This document shows, piece by piece, positions 10,352 through 16,053 of a stretch of 24,684 nt of DNA. The stretch is taken from NCBI GenBank assembly GCA_017483985.1, contig JAFUUB010000030.1, forward strand, positions 1 to 24,684, given 5' to 3'. The translations under genes were made by a program, and so were the position numbers. The stretch is from Bacteroidales bacterium. Lineage in GTDB: Bacteria > Bacteroidota > Bacteroidia > Bacteroidales > UBA932. The notes under the pieces are model-generated. The model had not been told where the DNA came from and searched no databases. It saw nothing but the letters and a program-made list of their open reading frames with translations. Every line of letters starts with the position of its first letter. Within the stretch, counting starts at the first letter, position 1.

Positions 10352-10978
10352 TTACAGGGAAAAAAGGTTTTCTTCCAATTCCTTGACATGGAAACTGGTC
10401 CGGTGCCAGGGAGTATATCCGAACCGGCGGATGGCTTCGATGTGCTCCGCCGTCGGATAGCCGAAATTCCGGTCCCAGCCATACTGGGGATATTCCTTCG
10501 CCAGCTCCCGCATCCGCTCGTCCCGCCAGGTCTTGGCCAGCACCGAAGCGGCGGCGATGCAGGCATAGGTCGCATCCCCGTGGACGACCGTCTGGTAATC
10601 TTTCCGGCCGTACTTTCCGAAAGGGCGGAACTTGTTGCCGTCCACCAGCAGGAAATCCGGGGACGGGGACAGGCGGAGCACCGCCCGCTGCATCCCGGTG
10701 ACGGAGGCCCAGAGGATGTTCAGCGTATCGATCTCTTCCGGGCTGACAGCCTCCACCGCCCAGGCGAGCGCCTCCCGTTCGATGACGGGGCGGAGGGTTT
10801 CCCGGGCCTTTTCGGTCATTTGCTTGGAGTCGTTCAGCAGGGGATGGTGGAAATCCGGCGGCAGGATGACGGCAGCGGCATAGACCGGTCCGGCCAGCGG
10901 ACCACGTCCTGCTTCGTCGAGGCCGGCTTCCAGCCGTCCCGCCTGCAGGTAATTCCGGAGCGTAATCTCTTTGCGCAT
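10352..10978 (-). CDS. rnhB: Ribonuclease HII
   Basis: A 208-residue RNase HII, which cuts RNA in RNA-DNA hybrids and starts ribonucleotide excision repair. The family landmarks are clear: DEAGRGPLAG (Asp21, Glu22), LNDSKQ, LLVDGNK (Asp113) and HGDATYACIAAASVLAK (Asp135), which supply the D-E-D-D metal site, followed by the C-terminal YGWDRNFGYPTAEH and HRTSF motifs. Length is standard for a bacterial HII enzyme. It starts 9 bp after the XRE gene stop, so the two are probably cotranscribed, but a consensus -7 box overlaps the XRE stop codon and could drive rnhB alone. Confidence 0.96.
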   Translation of the reverse strand: MRKEITLRNYLQAGRLEAGLDEAGRGPLAGPVYAAAVILPPDFHHPLLNDSKQMTEKARETLRPVIEREALAWAVEAVSPEEIDTLNILWASVTGMQRAVLRLSPSPDFLLVDGNKFRPFGKYGRKDYQTVVHGDATYACIAAASVLAKTWRDERMRELAKEYPQYGWDRNFGYPTAEHIEAIRRFGYTPWHRTSFHVKELEENLFSL

Positions 10979-10982
10979 ACGG

Positions 10983-10990
10983 CAAAGTTA
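10983..10990 (-). promoter_or_regulatory. Consensus -7 box immediately before rnhB
   Basis: TAACTTTG on the minus strand matches TAnnTTTG fully. Its TAA is also the stop codon of the XRE gene. It ends only 4 nt before the rnhB ATG, so a transcript from it would be leaderless. No clear -33 box is seen, so the match could be chance. Confidence 0.35.
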
Positions 10991-11431
10991 CGCATTTCGG
11001 ATGATTTTTTCGAGTTCTTCGTTTTTCTCCCGCAGGAAGGTGTTGAGTTCCGTTTTGTCCCGCAGGGATGCCTCCAGTTCCTCGACCCGGCGGGTCAGTT
11101 TCCGGATCCGCTGGGCATCTTCCTCGATCTTCCGGTTATAAGAAGCGGCCATGGCGGCAACCTTGTCCGTATATTCCTGGCGTTTTTCCTGCAGCAGCGG
11201 ATCGCTGTCCGGATCCCCTGGCATGTATCCGAGGAACACTTCCTCCATCGCCAGGCCCAATTCTCGGGCGATCGCGGCCAGATTCTCGTGCAGGATCCGG
11301 GTTTTTCCTTGTTCGATGTTGTAATAGGTATTGCGGTCTATCACCAGCCGGCGCGCCATTTCCGTCTCTGTGATCCCCAGGGATAGGCGACGCTGGCGGA
11401 GAATAGATTTGATATGCCTGTCGTCAATCAT
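10988..11431 (-). CDS. XRE-family helix-turn-helix regulator with C-terminal coiled coil
   Basis: A 147-residue protein. Residues about 5-65 are a Cro/C1-type HTH (LRQRRLSLGITETEMARRLVIDRNTYYNIEQGKTRI, then LAAIARELGLAMEEVF). After a short acidic linker (GDPDSDP), residues about 80-145 form a charged heptad-like helix (RVEELEASLRDKTELNTFL) that probably mediates dimerisation. No ligand or protease domain is seen. It heads the minus-strand run XRE-rnhB-S46-mrp, and its upstream region carries a palindromic half-site array, the natural candidate for autoregulation. The start is supported by an unusually good Shine-Dalgarno site. Its targets are unknown. Confidence 0.88.
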   Translation of the reverse strand: MIDDRHIKSILRQRRLSLGITETEMARRLVIDRNTYYNIEQGKTRILHENLAAIARELGLAMEEVFLGYMPGDPDSDPLLQEKRQEYTDKVAAMAASYNRKIEEDAQRIRKLTRRVEELEASLRDKTELNTFLREKNEELEKIIRNA

Positions 11432-11440
11432 GACACGAAT

Positions 11441-11446
11441 CTCCTT
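11441..11446 (-). promoter_or_regulatory. Shine-Dalgarno site of the XRE gene
   Basis: The minus strand reads AAGGAG, with 9 nt before the ATG at 11431. This is one of the few well-spaced Shine-Dalgarno sites in the window and fixes the start. An imperfect -7 box TACATTTA (11461-11454) lies just upstream, without a clear -33. Confidence 0.5.
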
Positions 11447-11494
11447 TCCTTCGTAAATGTAAACACATCAGAGAGAAGAACATGCTTAAATTTT

Positions 11495-11522
11495 TTCAGC
11501 AATGCTGAAAGAAATTCAGCAT
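11495..11522. promoter_or_regulatory. Three-half-site palindromic operator-like array
   Basis: TTCAGCA (11495-11501), one base, then TGCTGAA (11503-11509) form a 7-bp-arm palindrome. Five bases later TTCAGCA recurs (11515-11521), giving a second inverted pair, ATGCTGAA/TTCAGCAT with a 5-bp spacer. It lies about 64 bp before the XRE start and 125 bp before the small HTH gene. No T run follows it on the minus strand, so it is not a terminator. It is probably an operator; the XRE protein is the obvious binder but this is inferred. The rest of 11432-11646 shows A-rich tracts and nothing else I can name. Confidence 0.5.
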
Positions 11523-11600
11523 TCGAGCAATAAAAAGGGCCCAGGAGACAAAAAAACGCAAAAAAATTCTGTGCAAAGGGCCGTCCCGAGCAAGTTTTGC

Positions 11601-11631
11601 TTGGTTTCAATCCCCGGAAAACGCACTTTTG
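11601..11631 (+). promoter_or_regulatory. Candidate promoter of the small HTH-like gene
   Basis: TTG (11601-11603), a 20-bp spacer and CACTTTTG (11624-11631, one mismatch to TAnnTTTG) precede the ATG at 11647 by 15 nt, giving a leader of under 10 nt. Confidence 0.4.
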
Positions 11632-11646
11632 CAGAAAAGAAATGCT

Positions 11647-11892
11647 ATGAAGGATTCAGCACTCCCGGAGGCGTATGCCCGCTTGTCCGACCTCCTGCTC
11701 CAGGAAAAGGTCCACCTCGACCCCGCCCTTACGTTCGCCGGCCTCTGCCGGCGGGCAGACGCCGAACCCCGGGCGATGGACTGGCTCCTCCGGACGGAAC
11801 TGGGCCTGTCCGGAGAAGGACTGCTTGCGGCGCTCCGTTCTTCCGATTATGCCGACCTGGCGCGAAAATACAAGGCCCTGCCGAAGAAATAG
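11647..11892 (+). CDS. Small protein resembling a single AraC-type HTH subdomain
   Basis: An 81-residue product from the ATG at 11647; the upstream in-frame TTG at 11629 is not needed and lies inside the promoter candidate. The sequence is all helical by eye. The part LLLQEKVHLDPALTFAGL and following (residues about 13-45) reads like the first helix-turn-helix of AraC-family output domains (the EKxYLDPxLTLxDLA pattern), with FAGLCRR as scaffold helix and PRAMDWLLRTELG as possible recognition helix. The second AraC HTH and the usual fusion partner are absent, so it may bind DNA as a dimer, or may be a protein-interaction remnant. It sits between the XRE divergent region and EF-G2. The codon usage matches its neighbours, which supports it being real. 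Its function is unknown. Confidence 0.7.
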   Translation: MKDSALPEAYARLSDLLLQEKVHLDPALTFAGLCRRADAEPRAMDWLLRTELGLSGEGLLAALRSSDYADLARKYKALPKK

Positions 11893-11923
11893 TTGTGAAT
11901 GCGTGATTTTTTCAGTAGATTTG
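11892..11923 (+). promoter_or_regulatory. Promoter of the EF-G2 gene
   Basis: GTTG (11892-11895), a 20-bp spacer and TAGATTTG (11916-11923) give a full -7 match and a near -33 match. Transcription would begin near 11930, leaving a leader of about 64 nt. A GC-rich imperfect hairpin (11932-11947) stands right at the predicted 5' end. Confidence 0.65.
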
Positions 11924-11993
11924 CGGACTATGCCACGCGTGCGCGGCAAACCCTCCCTAACCGAAGGAAAAACATATAATATAACACAACAAA

Positions 11994-14147
11994 ATGAAAT
12001 CTTATTCCACCAAAGACATCCGCAACGTGGCCCTCATCGGCGGCACCCGCTCCGGTAAGACCACCCTTGCAGAAGCCATGCTTTTTGAAGGCAAGGTCAT
12101 CGACCGCAGAGGTACCGTCGAAGGCAAGAACACCATGTCCGACAACACTGAGTTCGAGCAGACCAACCAGAAGTCCATCAACGCCACCCCTCTCTACGCC
12201 GAATTCATGGGCAAGAAGATCAACTTCATCGACGCCCCGGGTTCCGACGATTTCAGCGGTGGTGCCCTCTCCGCCTTCAAGGTGGTCGAAAGCAGCGTCC
12301 TCGTGATCAACGCCACCCAGGGCGTCGAGGTCGGCACGACCATTTTCTCCCGTTATGCCAACCAGTACAACGTTCCGATGATCGTCGCCGTCAACCAGCT
12401 CGACCATGAAAAGGCCAACTGGGAGACCGTCCGCCACTCCCTCGAGGAGTCCTTCGGCAAGAAGATCGTCTACGTCCAGTTCCCGGTCAATCCCGGAACC
12501 GAATTCAATGGCTTCATCGATGTCCTGACCCAGAAATACTATCGCTTCAAGGATGCCAACGGCACCCGCGAGGAACTTGAGATCCCGGCCGAATATGCCG
12601 ACGAGGCCGAAGAGCTCCGCCAGGCCCTCATGGAGAAGGCCGCCGAAGGCGACGACGAGCTCATGATGAAATTCTTCGACACCCTCGAACTCGACACCGA
12701 CGAGATCCGTGCGGGTCTGGCCGCCGGCCTGAAGAAGGGTGAGATCATGCCGGTCTTCTGCCTCTCCGCGAAGAACGACATCGGTGTCAAGCGCCTCATG
12801 GAATTCATCATCAACGTGGCTCCGTCCCCGGAAGGCCGCGTCGCCAAGACCGTCGACGGCGGAGACGTTCCCTGCCTGAGCGACGGCCCGACCAGCCTGT
12901 TCATCTTCAAGACCAGCGTCGAGCAGCACCTCGGTGACGTTTCCTACTTCAAGGTGATGAGCGGTGTGCTCAACGAAGGCGCCGACCTCGTCAACCCGGA
13001 GACCGGCAACGGTGAGCGCCTGTCCGCCATCTATGCCGTCGCCGGCAGCAAGAAGGAGAAAGTCACCAGCATCAGCGCCGGTGACATCGGCTGCGTCATG
13101 AAGCTCAAGAACGGCAAGACCGACGTCACCCTCGCGCAGCCCGGCTGCGAAGCCATCTGCCACATGGTCTTCCCGGATGCCAAGTACCGCTGCGCCGTCA
13201 AGGCCCTCGACAAGAACGACGAGGCCAAGGTGGGCGACGCCCTCAACAAGATCGCGGCCCAGGACCCGACCATCACCGTCGTCTACTCCAAGGAACTCCG
13301 CCAGACCATCCTCAGCGGCATGGGCGAGCAGCACATCAACTATGTCAAGTGGAGAGTCAACAACGAGTTCAAGCTCCAGATCGAGCTCTATGCCCCGAAG
13401 GTGCCGTACCGCGAAACCATCACCAAGGTCGCCACGGCCCAGTACCGTCACAAGAAGCAGTCCGGCGGCGCCGGCCAGTTCGGTGAGGTCCACCTCCTCG
13501 TCTGCCCGTACGTCGAAGGCCAGGAAGCCCCGAAGAACTTCAAGATCGACGGCAAGGACACCGTCTTCAACTTCAAGAGCCAGGATATCTCCGAACTCGA
13601 GTGGGGCGGCAAGCTGGAGTTCTACAACTGCGTCGTCGGTGGTTCCATCGACCTGAGCTTCATGCCCGCCATCCTCAAGGGTATCAAGTCCAAGATGGAG
13701 GAAGGCCCGCTCACCGGCTCCTATGCCCGCGACATCCGCGTCTATGTCTATGACGGTAAGATGCACCCGGTGGACTCCAAGGAAATCGCGTTCATCATCG
13801 CTGGCCGCAACGCCTTCAAGGAGGCCTTCCGCAACGCCGGTCCGAAGATCCTCGAACCGATCTACAACGTGGACATCATCACCCCGAACGAGTATGTCGG
13901 CCCTTGCATGTCCGACCTCAACACCCGTCGCGGCATGATCATGAACCAGGACATGGACGGTGCCTTCACCATCCTCCACGCCCGCGTTCCGCTCGCCGAG
14001 CTCTACCGCTACTCCACAACCCTCAGCTCCCTGACCGGCGGCAGCGCGACCTTCTCCATGAAGTTCGCCGAGTACCAGCCTGTCCCGGCTGATGTCCAGA
14101 CCAAGCTCCTCGCCGAGTACGCGGCCCAGGAGGAAGCCGAAGACTAA
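11994..14147 (+). CDS. fusA2: EF-G paralogue (EF-G2), predicted GTPase-defective translation factor
   Basis: A 717-residue protein with the full five-domain EF-G layout: G domain (about 1-285), domain II (about 295-385), III (about 400-475), IV (about 475-600) and V (about 600-690). The P-loop GGTRSGKT (16-23) is kept. The catalytic G3 motif DTPGH is DAPGS (80-84), so the His needed for GTP hydrolysis is Ser84. Switch I RGITI is replaced by QKSIN (59-63), and the G4 NKxD is NQLD (134-137). In Bacteroides thetaiotaomicron the alternative EF-G2 supports translocation without GTP hydrolysis, is induced by the regulator Cur under carbon limitation, and is needed for gut colonisation. The assignment to that group is by these signatures and not by alignment. 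The gene has its own promoter and terminator and is not part of an str operon. Confidence 0.92.
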   Translation: MKSYSTKDIRNVALIGGTRSGKTTLAEAMLFEGKVIDRRGTVEGKNTMSDNTEFEQTNQKSINATPLYAEFMGKKINFIDAPGSDDFSGGALSAFKVVESSVLVINATQGVEVGTTIFSRYANQYNVPMIVAVNQLDHEKANWETVRHSLEESFGKKIVYVQFPVNPGTEFNGFIDVLTQKYYRFKDANGTREELEIPAEYADEAEELRQALMEKAAEGDDELMMKFFDTLELDTDEIRAGLAAGLKKGEIMPVFCLSAKNDIGVKRLMEFIINVAPSPEGRVAKTVDGGDVPCLSDGPTSLFIFKTSVEQHLGDVSYFKVMSGVLNEGADLVNPETGNGERLSAIYAVAGSKKEKVTSISAGDIGCVMKLKNGKTDVTLAQPGCEAICHMVFPDAKYRCAVKALDKNDEAKVGDALNKIAAQDPTITVVYSKELRQTILSGMGEQHINYVKWRVNNEFKLQIELYAPKVPYRETITKVATAQYRHKKQSGGAGQFGEVHLLVCPYVEGQEAPKNFKIDGKDTVFNFKSQDISELEWGGKLEFYNCVVGGSIDLSFMPAILKGIKSKMEEGPLTGSYARDIRVYVYDGKMHPVDSKEIAFIIAGRNAFKEAFRNAGPKILEPIYNVDIITPNEYVGPCMSDLNTRRGMIMNQDMDGAFTILHARVPLAELYRYSTTLSSLTGGSATFSMKFAEYQPVPADVQTKLLAEYAAQEEAED

Positions 14148-14164
14148 ATTTGTGCGATACGCTG

Positions 14165-14203
14165 AAAAAACACCGGGATTCACTGAAATTCCGGTGTTTT
14201 TTT
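14165..14203 (+). terminator. Rho-independent terminator after EF-G2
   Basis: AAAAAACACCGG (14165-14176) pairs with CCGGTGTTTTTT (14191-14202). Four further pairs, one of them G-U, extend the stem to a 6-nt loop, and the T run follows directly. It separates EF-G2 from the next gene. Confidence 0.9.
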
Positions 14204-14215
14204 AAACCCTGACCG

Positions 14216-14223
14216 CACATTTG
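14216..14223 (+). promoter_or_regulatory. Weak -7 candidate for the Gly-rich protein gene
   Basis: CACATTTG differs from TAnnTTTG at one base and lies 47 nt before the ATG at 14271. No -33 box is seen, and its expected position falls inside the preceding terminator. Confidence 0.25.
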
Positions 14224-14270
14224 CATCTAAAAAAGTGTTGTTTGATTACACATAAACAGGTTTATTGAAT

Positions 14271-15017
14271 ATGAAGAAAATTGCAATGATCGCAGCGTGC
14301 GTGCTGATGACAGGCGCGGCTGCACTCGCCCAGCCCGGCGGCTTCGGCGGCCCCCGTGGCGGCGGAATGCCCCCGATGGGTGGCGGAATGATGGGTGGCT
14401 TCATGCGGATGGGCCAGCAGGCCGAGACGAATCCGGAGCTCGTAGCGGACTACACCGATTTCATGGTGGAAAAATACAAACTCAACGCCGACCAGGCCGC
14501 CAAACTCGCGGACCTGAACAAGCAGTATACCGGCAAGGTCGTCTTCCCGATTCCCCACGACCTGCGTGAGAAATTCATGAAAGAGCACCAGCCCGCTGAA
14601 GGCGAGCATGGTCAGGGACGCGGTCGCGGCCGTCGCGGTGCAGACAGCCAGGAAGCGCGTGACGCCCAGGCGGACAGCCTGGCCGACAGCATGCGGAACC
14701 AGTTCCGCAACATGCAGGAAATGACCGACGAGCAGCGCCAGGAAATGATGAACCAGATGCAGCAGCGCATGCAGGAGGCCCAGGAGGCCGCCGACCGGCT
14801 CGAAGAGGCCCAGATCGACTATGAGAATGCCCTGCAGACCATCATGGACAAGAGCCAGTTCAAAGCCTACAAGAAAGAGGTCAAGCGCGAGGAAGAGCGC
14901 GAGCAACGCCGCATGGAAGGCGAAATGCGCCGCCAGTTCCAGCGCCAGGCCGGCCGTATGGGCGGTGGCTTCGGCGGCCCCGGCGGCGGCTTCGGCGGCC
15001 CCGGCGGAGGTTTCTAA
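14271..15017 (+). CDS. Exported glycine-rich protein with a Spy/CpxP-like helical core
   Basis: A 248-residue protein from ATG 14271; the TTG at 14265 is rejected. A signal peptide (MKKIAMIAACVLMTGAAALA) is followed by a Gly/Met/Pro-rich N-terminus (GGFGGPRGGGMPPMGGG). The helical core has a segment KYKLNADQAAKLADLNKQY that resembles the LTDEQ-type helices of Spy/CpxP and DUF4890-like envelope proteins. A long Met/Gln/Glu-rich, then Arg/Glu-rich, probable coiled coil covers about 140-225. The C-terminus is GGGFGGPGGGFGGPGGGF, ending in Phe. The gene stands alone between two terminators. A periplasmic chaperone-like or envelope-stress role is only a guess. I do not recognise a specific family. 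Confidence 0.82.
   Translation: MKKIAMIAACVLMTGAAALAQPGGFGGPRGGGMPPMGGGMMGGFMRMGQQAETNPELVADYTDFMVEKYKLNADQAAKLADLNKQYTGKVVFPIPHDLREKFMKEHQPAEGEHGQGRGRGRRGADSQEARDAQADSLADSMRNQFRNMQEMTDEQRQEMMNQMQQRMQEAQEAADRLEEAQIDYENALQTIMDKSQFKAYKKEVKREEEREQRRMEGEMRRQFQRQAGRMGGGFGGPGGGFGGPGGGF
14967..15014 (+). repeat. In-frame 21-bp tandem repeat coding GGF/GGPG
   Basis: Two 21-bp units (14967-14987 and 14988-15008), identical but for a synonymous last base, encode GFGGPGG, and a partial third copy (15009-15014) follows. The core GGCTTCGGCGGCCCC also occurs at 14340-14354 at the other end of the same gene. Such repeats can change copy number by slippage. Confidence 0.85.
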
Positions 15018-15056
15018 ACCTTCACACAATCTACTGCCTTTCTGTTAAAAAACCAG

Positions 15057-15088
15057 CGGCCCAGGTCATCCGACCCGGGCCGTTTTTT
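15057..15088 (+). terminator. Rho-independent terminator
   Basis: CGGCCC (15057-15062) pairs with GGGCCG (15077-15082), the stem continuing inward past one mismatch (A/C) with three further pairs to a 6-nt loop. Six T's follow (15083-15088). It ends the Gly-rich protein transcript. Confidence 0.85.
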
Positions 15089-15089
15089 C

Positions 15090-15120
15090 GTTGTGATTTA
15101 ACATAAAAAACGTATCTTTG
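15090..15120 (+). promoter_or_regulatory. Promoter of the EamA transporter gene
   Basis: GTTG (15090-15093), a 19-bp spacer and TATCTTTG (15113-15120) form the best promoter in the window. It begins two bases after the preceding T run. It gives a leader of about 17 nt to the ATG at 15144. The AGGAG at 15138-15142 is too close to that ATG to act as a normal ribosome binding site. Confidence 0.7.
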
Positions 15121-15143
15121 CGACCCTTTTACAGAATAGGAGA

Positions 15144-16049
15144 ATGGCCGTAAAGATCGATATGCAGAAAAGGCGCGTAGCGGGATACCTGGCAGGATTT
15201 GTCGCCGGGGTTTCGTACGGGACCAACCCGTTGTTCGCAAAACCCTTGTTGGAGAGCGGCGTACCCGTCCTCGTGATGCTGCTGTTCCGCTATGGGCTTT
15301 CCGTCGCCATCCTGGCCGGATGGATGCTCCTGCGGAAAGAGACCTTCAAGGTCAGCGGACGGGAAGTCAGCCTGCTGGCTTTGCTCGGCATCCTGTTTTC
15401 CTGCAGCAGCCTCTTCCTTTTCTTCTCCTATGGGTTCATCCCCTCCGGCCTGGCCACCACCCTGGTCTACCTGTATCCGGTCTTCGTGGCGCTGATCATG
15501 GTCCTGCTCCGGTTCTATCCCAGCTGGCAGACCTGGCTCTCCATCGCGGCCACGTTCGGCGGCATCCTGCTGCTTTCCACGCCCTCTGCCGGAGCCACGA
15601 TCCGCCTCCCGGGCATCCTCCTGGCCATCCTGTCGGCCCTCAGCTATGCCTTCTACCTGGTCATCGTCAACCGCAGCAAACGGATCAAGCAGGTGTCCGA
15701 GCATACCCTGACCCTCTATGCCTTGCTGACTGGGACCTTCTTATTTGCAGCCCTCCGCCTGTTCCAGGGCGGAAGTTTCATCGAGGGCATCAACAACGGA
15801 CTGGACTGGGCGAACCTGGTCGGTCTCGCCGTCGTCCCCACCATGATTTCTATGCTGACCCTGGCGGTTTCCTCCCGTTACATCGGCCCGACCAAGACCT
15901 CCATCCTCGGTGTGTTCGAGCCGCTCACGGCCATCCTGATCGGGACCCTCCTGTTCGGAGAGCCCCTCACGCTCAAAATGACCATCGGTATTACCGTCTG
16001 TGTCGGTGCCGTGGTCTTCATGATCCTGAAGCCCGGCAAAGCGAATTAA
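15144..16049 (+). CDS. EamA/DMT-family transporter
   Basis: A 301-residue inner-membrane protein with about ten hydrophobic helices in two EamA repeats (about 13-145 and 155-295). Typical family features are GVSYGTNPLFAKPLL in helix 1, PSGLATTLVYLYPVFVALI at the end of repeat 1, and SSRYIGPTKTSILGVFEPLTAIL with LFGEPLT near the end of repeat 2. DMT exporters move amino acids, nucleobases or other metabolites out of the cell; the substrate here cannot be inferred. An alternative start at Met 15162 would remove six residues, but the promoter distance favours 15144. The gene is monocistronic and converges on the YfhO gene with only 4 bp between the stop codons. Confidence 0.88.
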   Translation: MAVKIDMQKRRVAGYLAGFVAGVSYGTNPLFAKPLLESGVPVLVMLLFRYGLSVAILAGWMLLRKETFKVSGREVSLLALLGILFSCSSLFLFFSYGFIPSGLATTLVYLYPVFVALIMVLLRFYPSWQTWLSIAATFGGILLLSTPSAGATIRLPGILLAILSALSYAFYLVIVNRSKRIKQVSEHTLTLYALLTGTFLFAALRLFQGGSFIEGINNGLDWANLVGLAVVPTMISMLTLAVSSRYIGPTKTSILGVFEPLTAILIGTLLFGEPLTLKMTIGITVCVGAVVFMILKPGKAN

Positions 16050-16053
16050 CCGG

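Noticed and set aside
8579..11386. 935-codon open frame on the plus strand across S46, rnhB and XRE
   Set aside because: It is a shadow of three recognisable minus-strand genes and has no domains of its own.
11495..11522. The palindromic array as a terminator
   Set aside because: On the minus strand the stem is followed by A's and not T's, and on the plus strand the T run comes before the stem.
11428..11610. 60-codon minus-strand frame upstream of the XRE gene
   Set aside because: It overlaps the operator array and ends at the XRE start, with no start signal and no similarity to known small proteins.
11930..12058. 42-residue leader ORF starting at the predicted EF-G2 transcript 5' end
   Set aside because: It overlaps the EF-G2 start in another frame and has a Arg/His/Pro composition typical of an out-of-frame read. 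A leader peptide is not excluded but nothing supports it.
11928..14183. 751-codon open frame antisense to EF-G2
   Set aside because: It is a GC-bias shadow. The sense strand encodes a full five-domain factor.
15138..15142. AGGAG as Shine-Dalgarno of the EamA gene
   Set aside because: Only one base separates it from the ATG at 15144, and it is too far from the alternative ATG at 15162.
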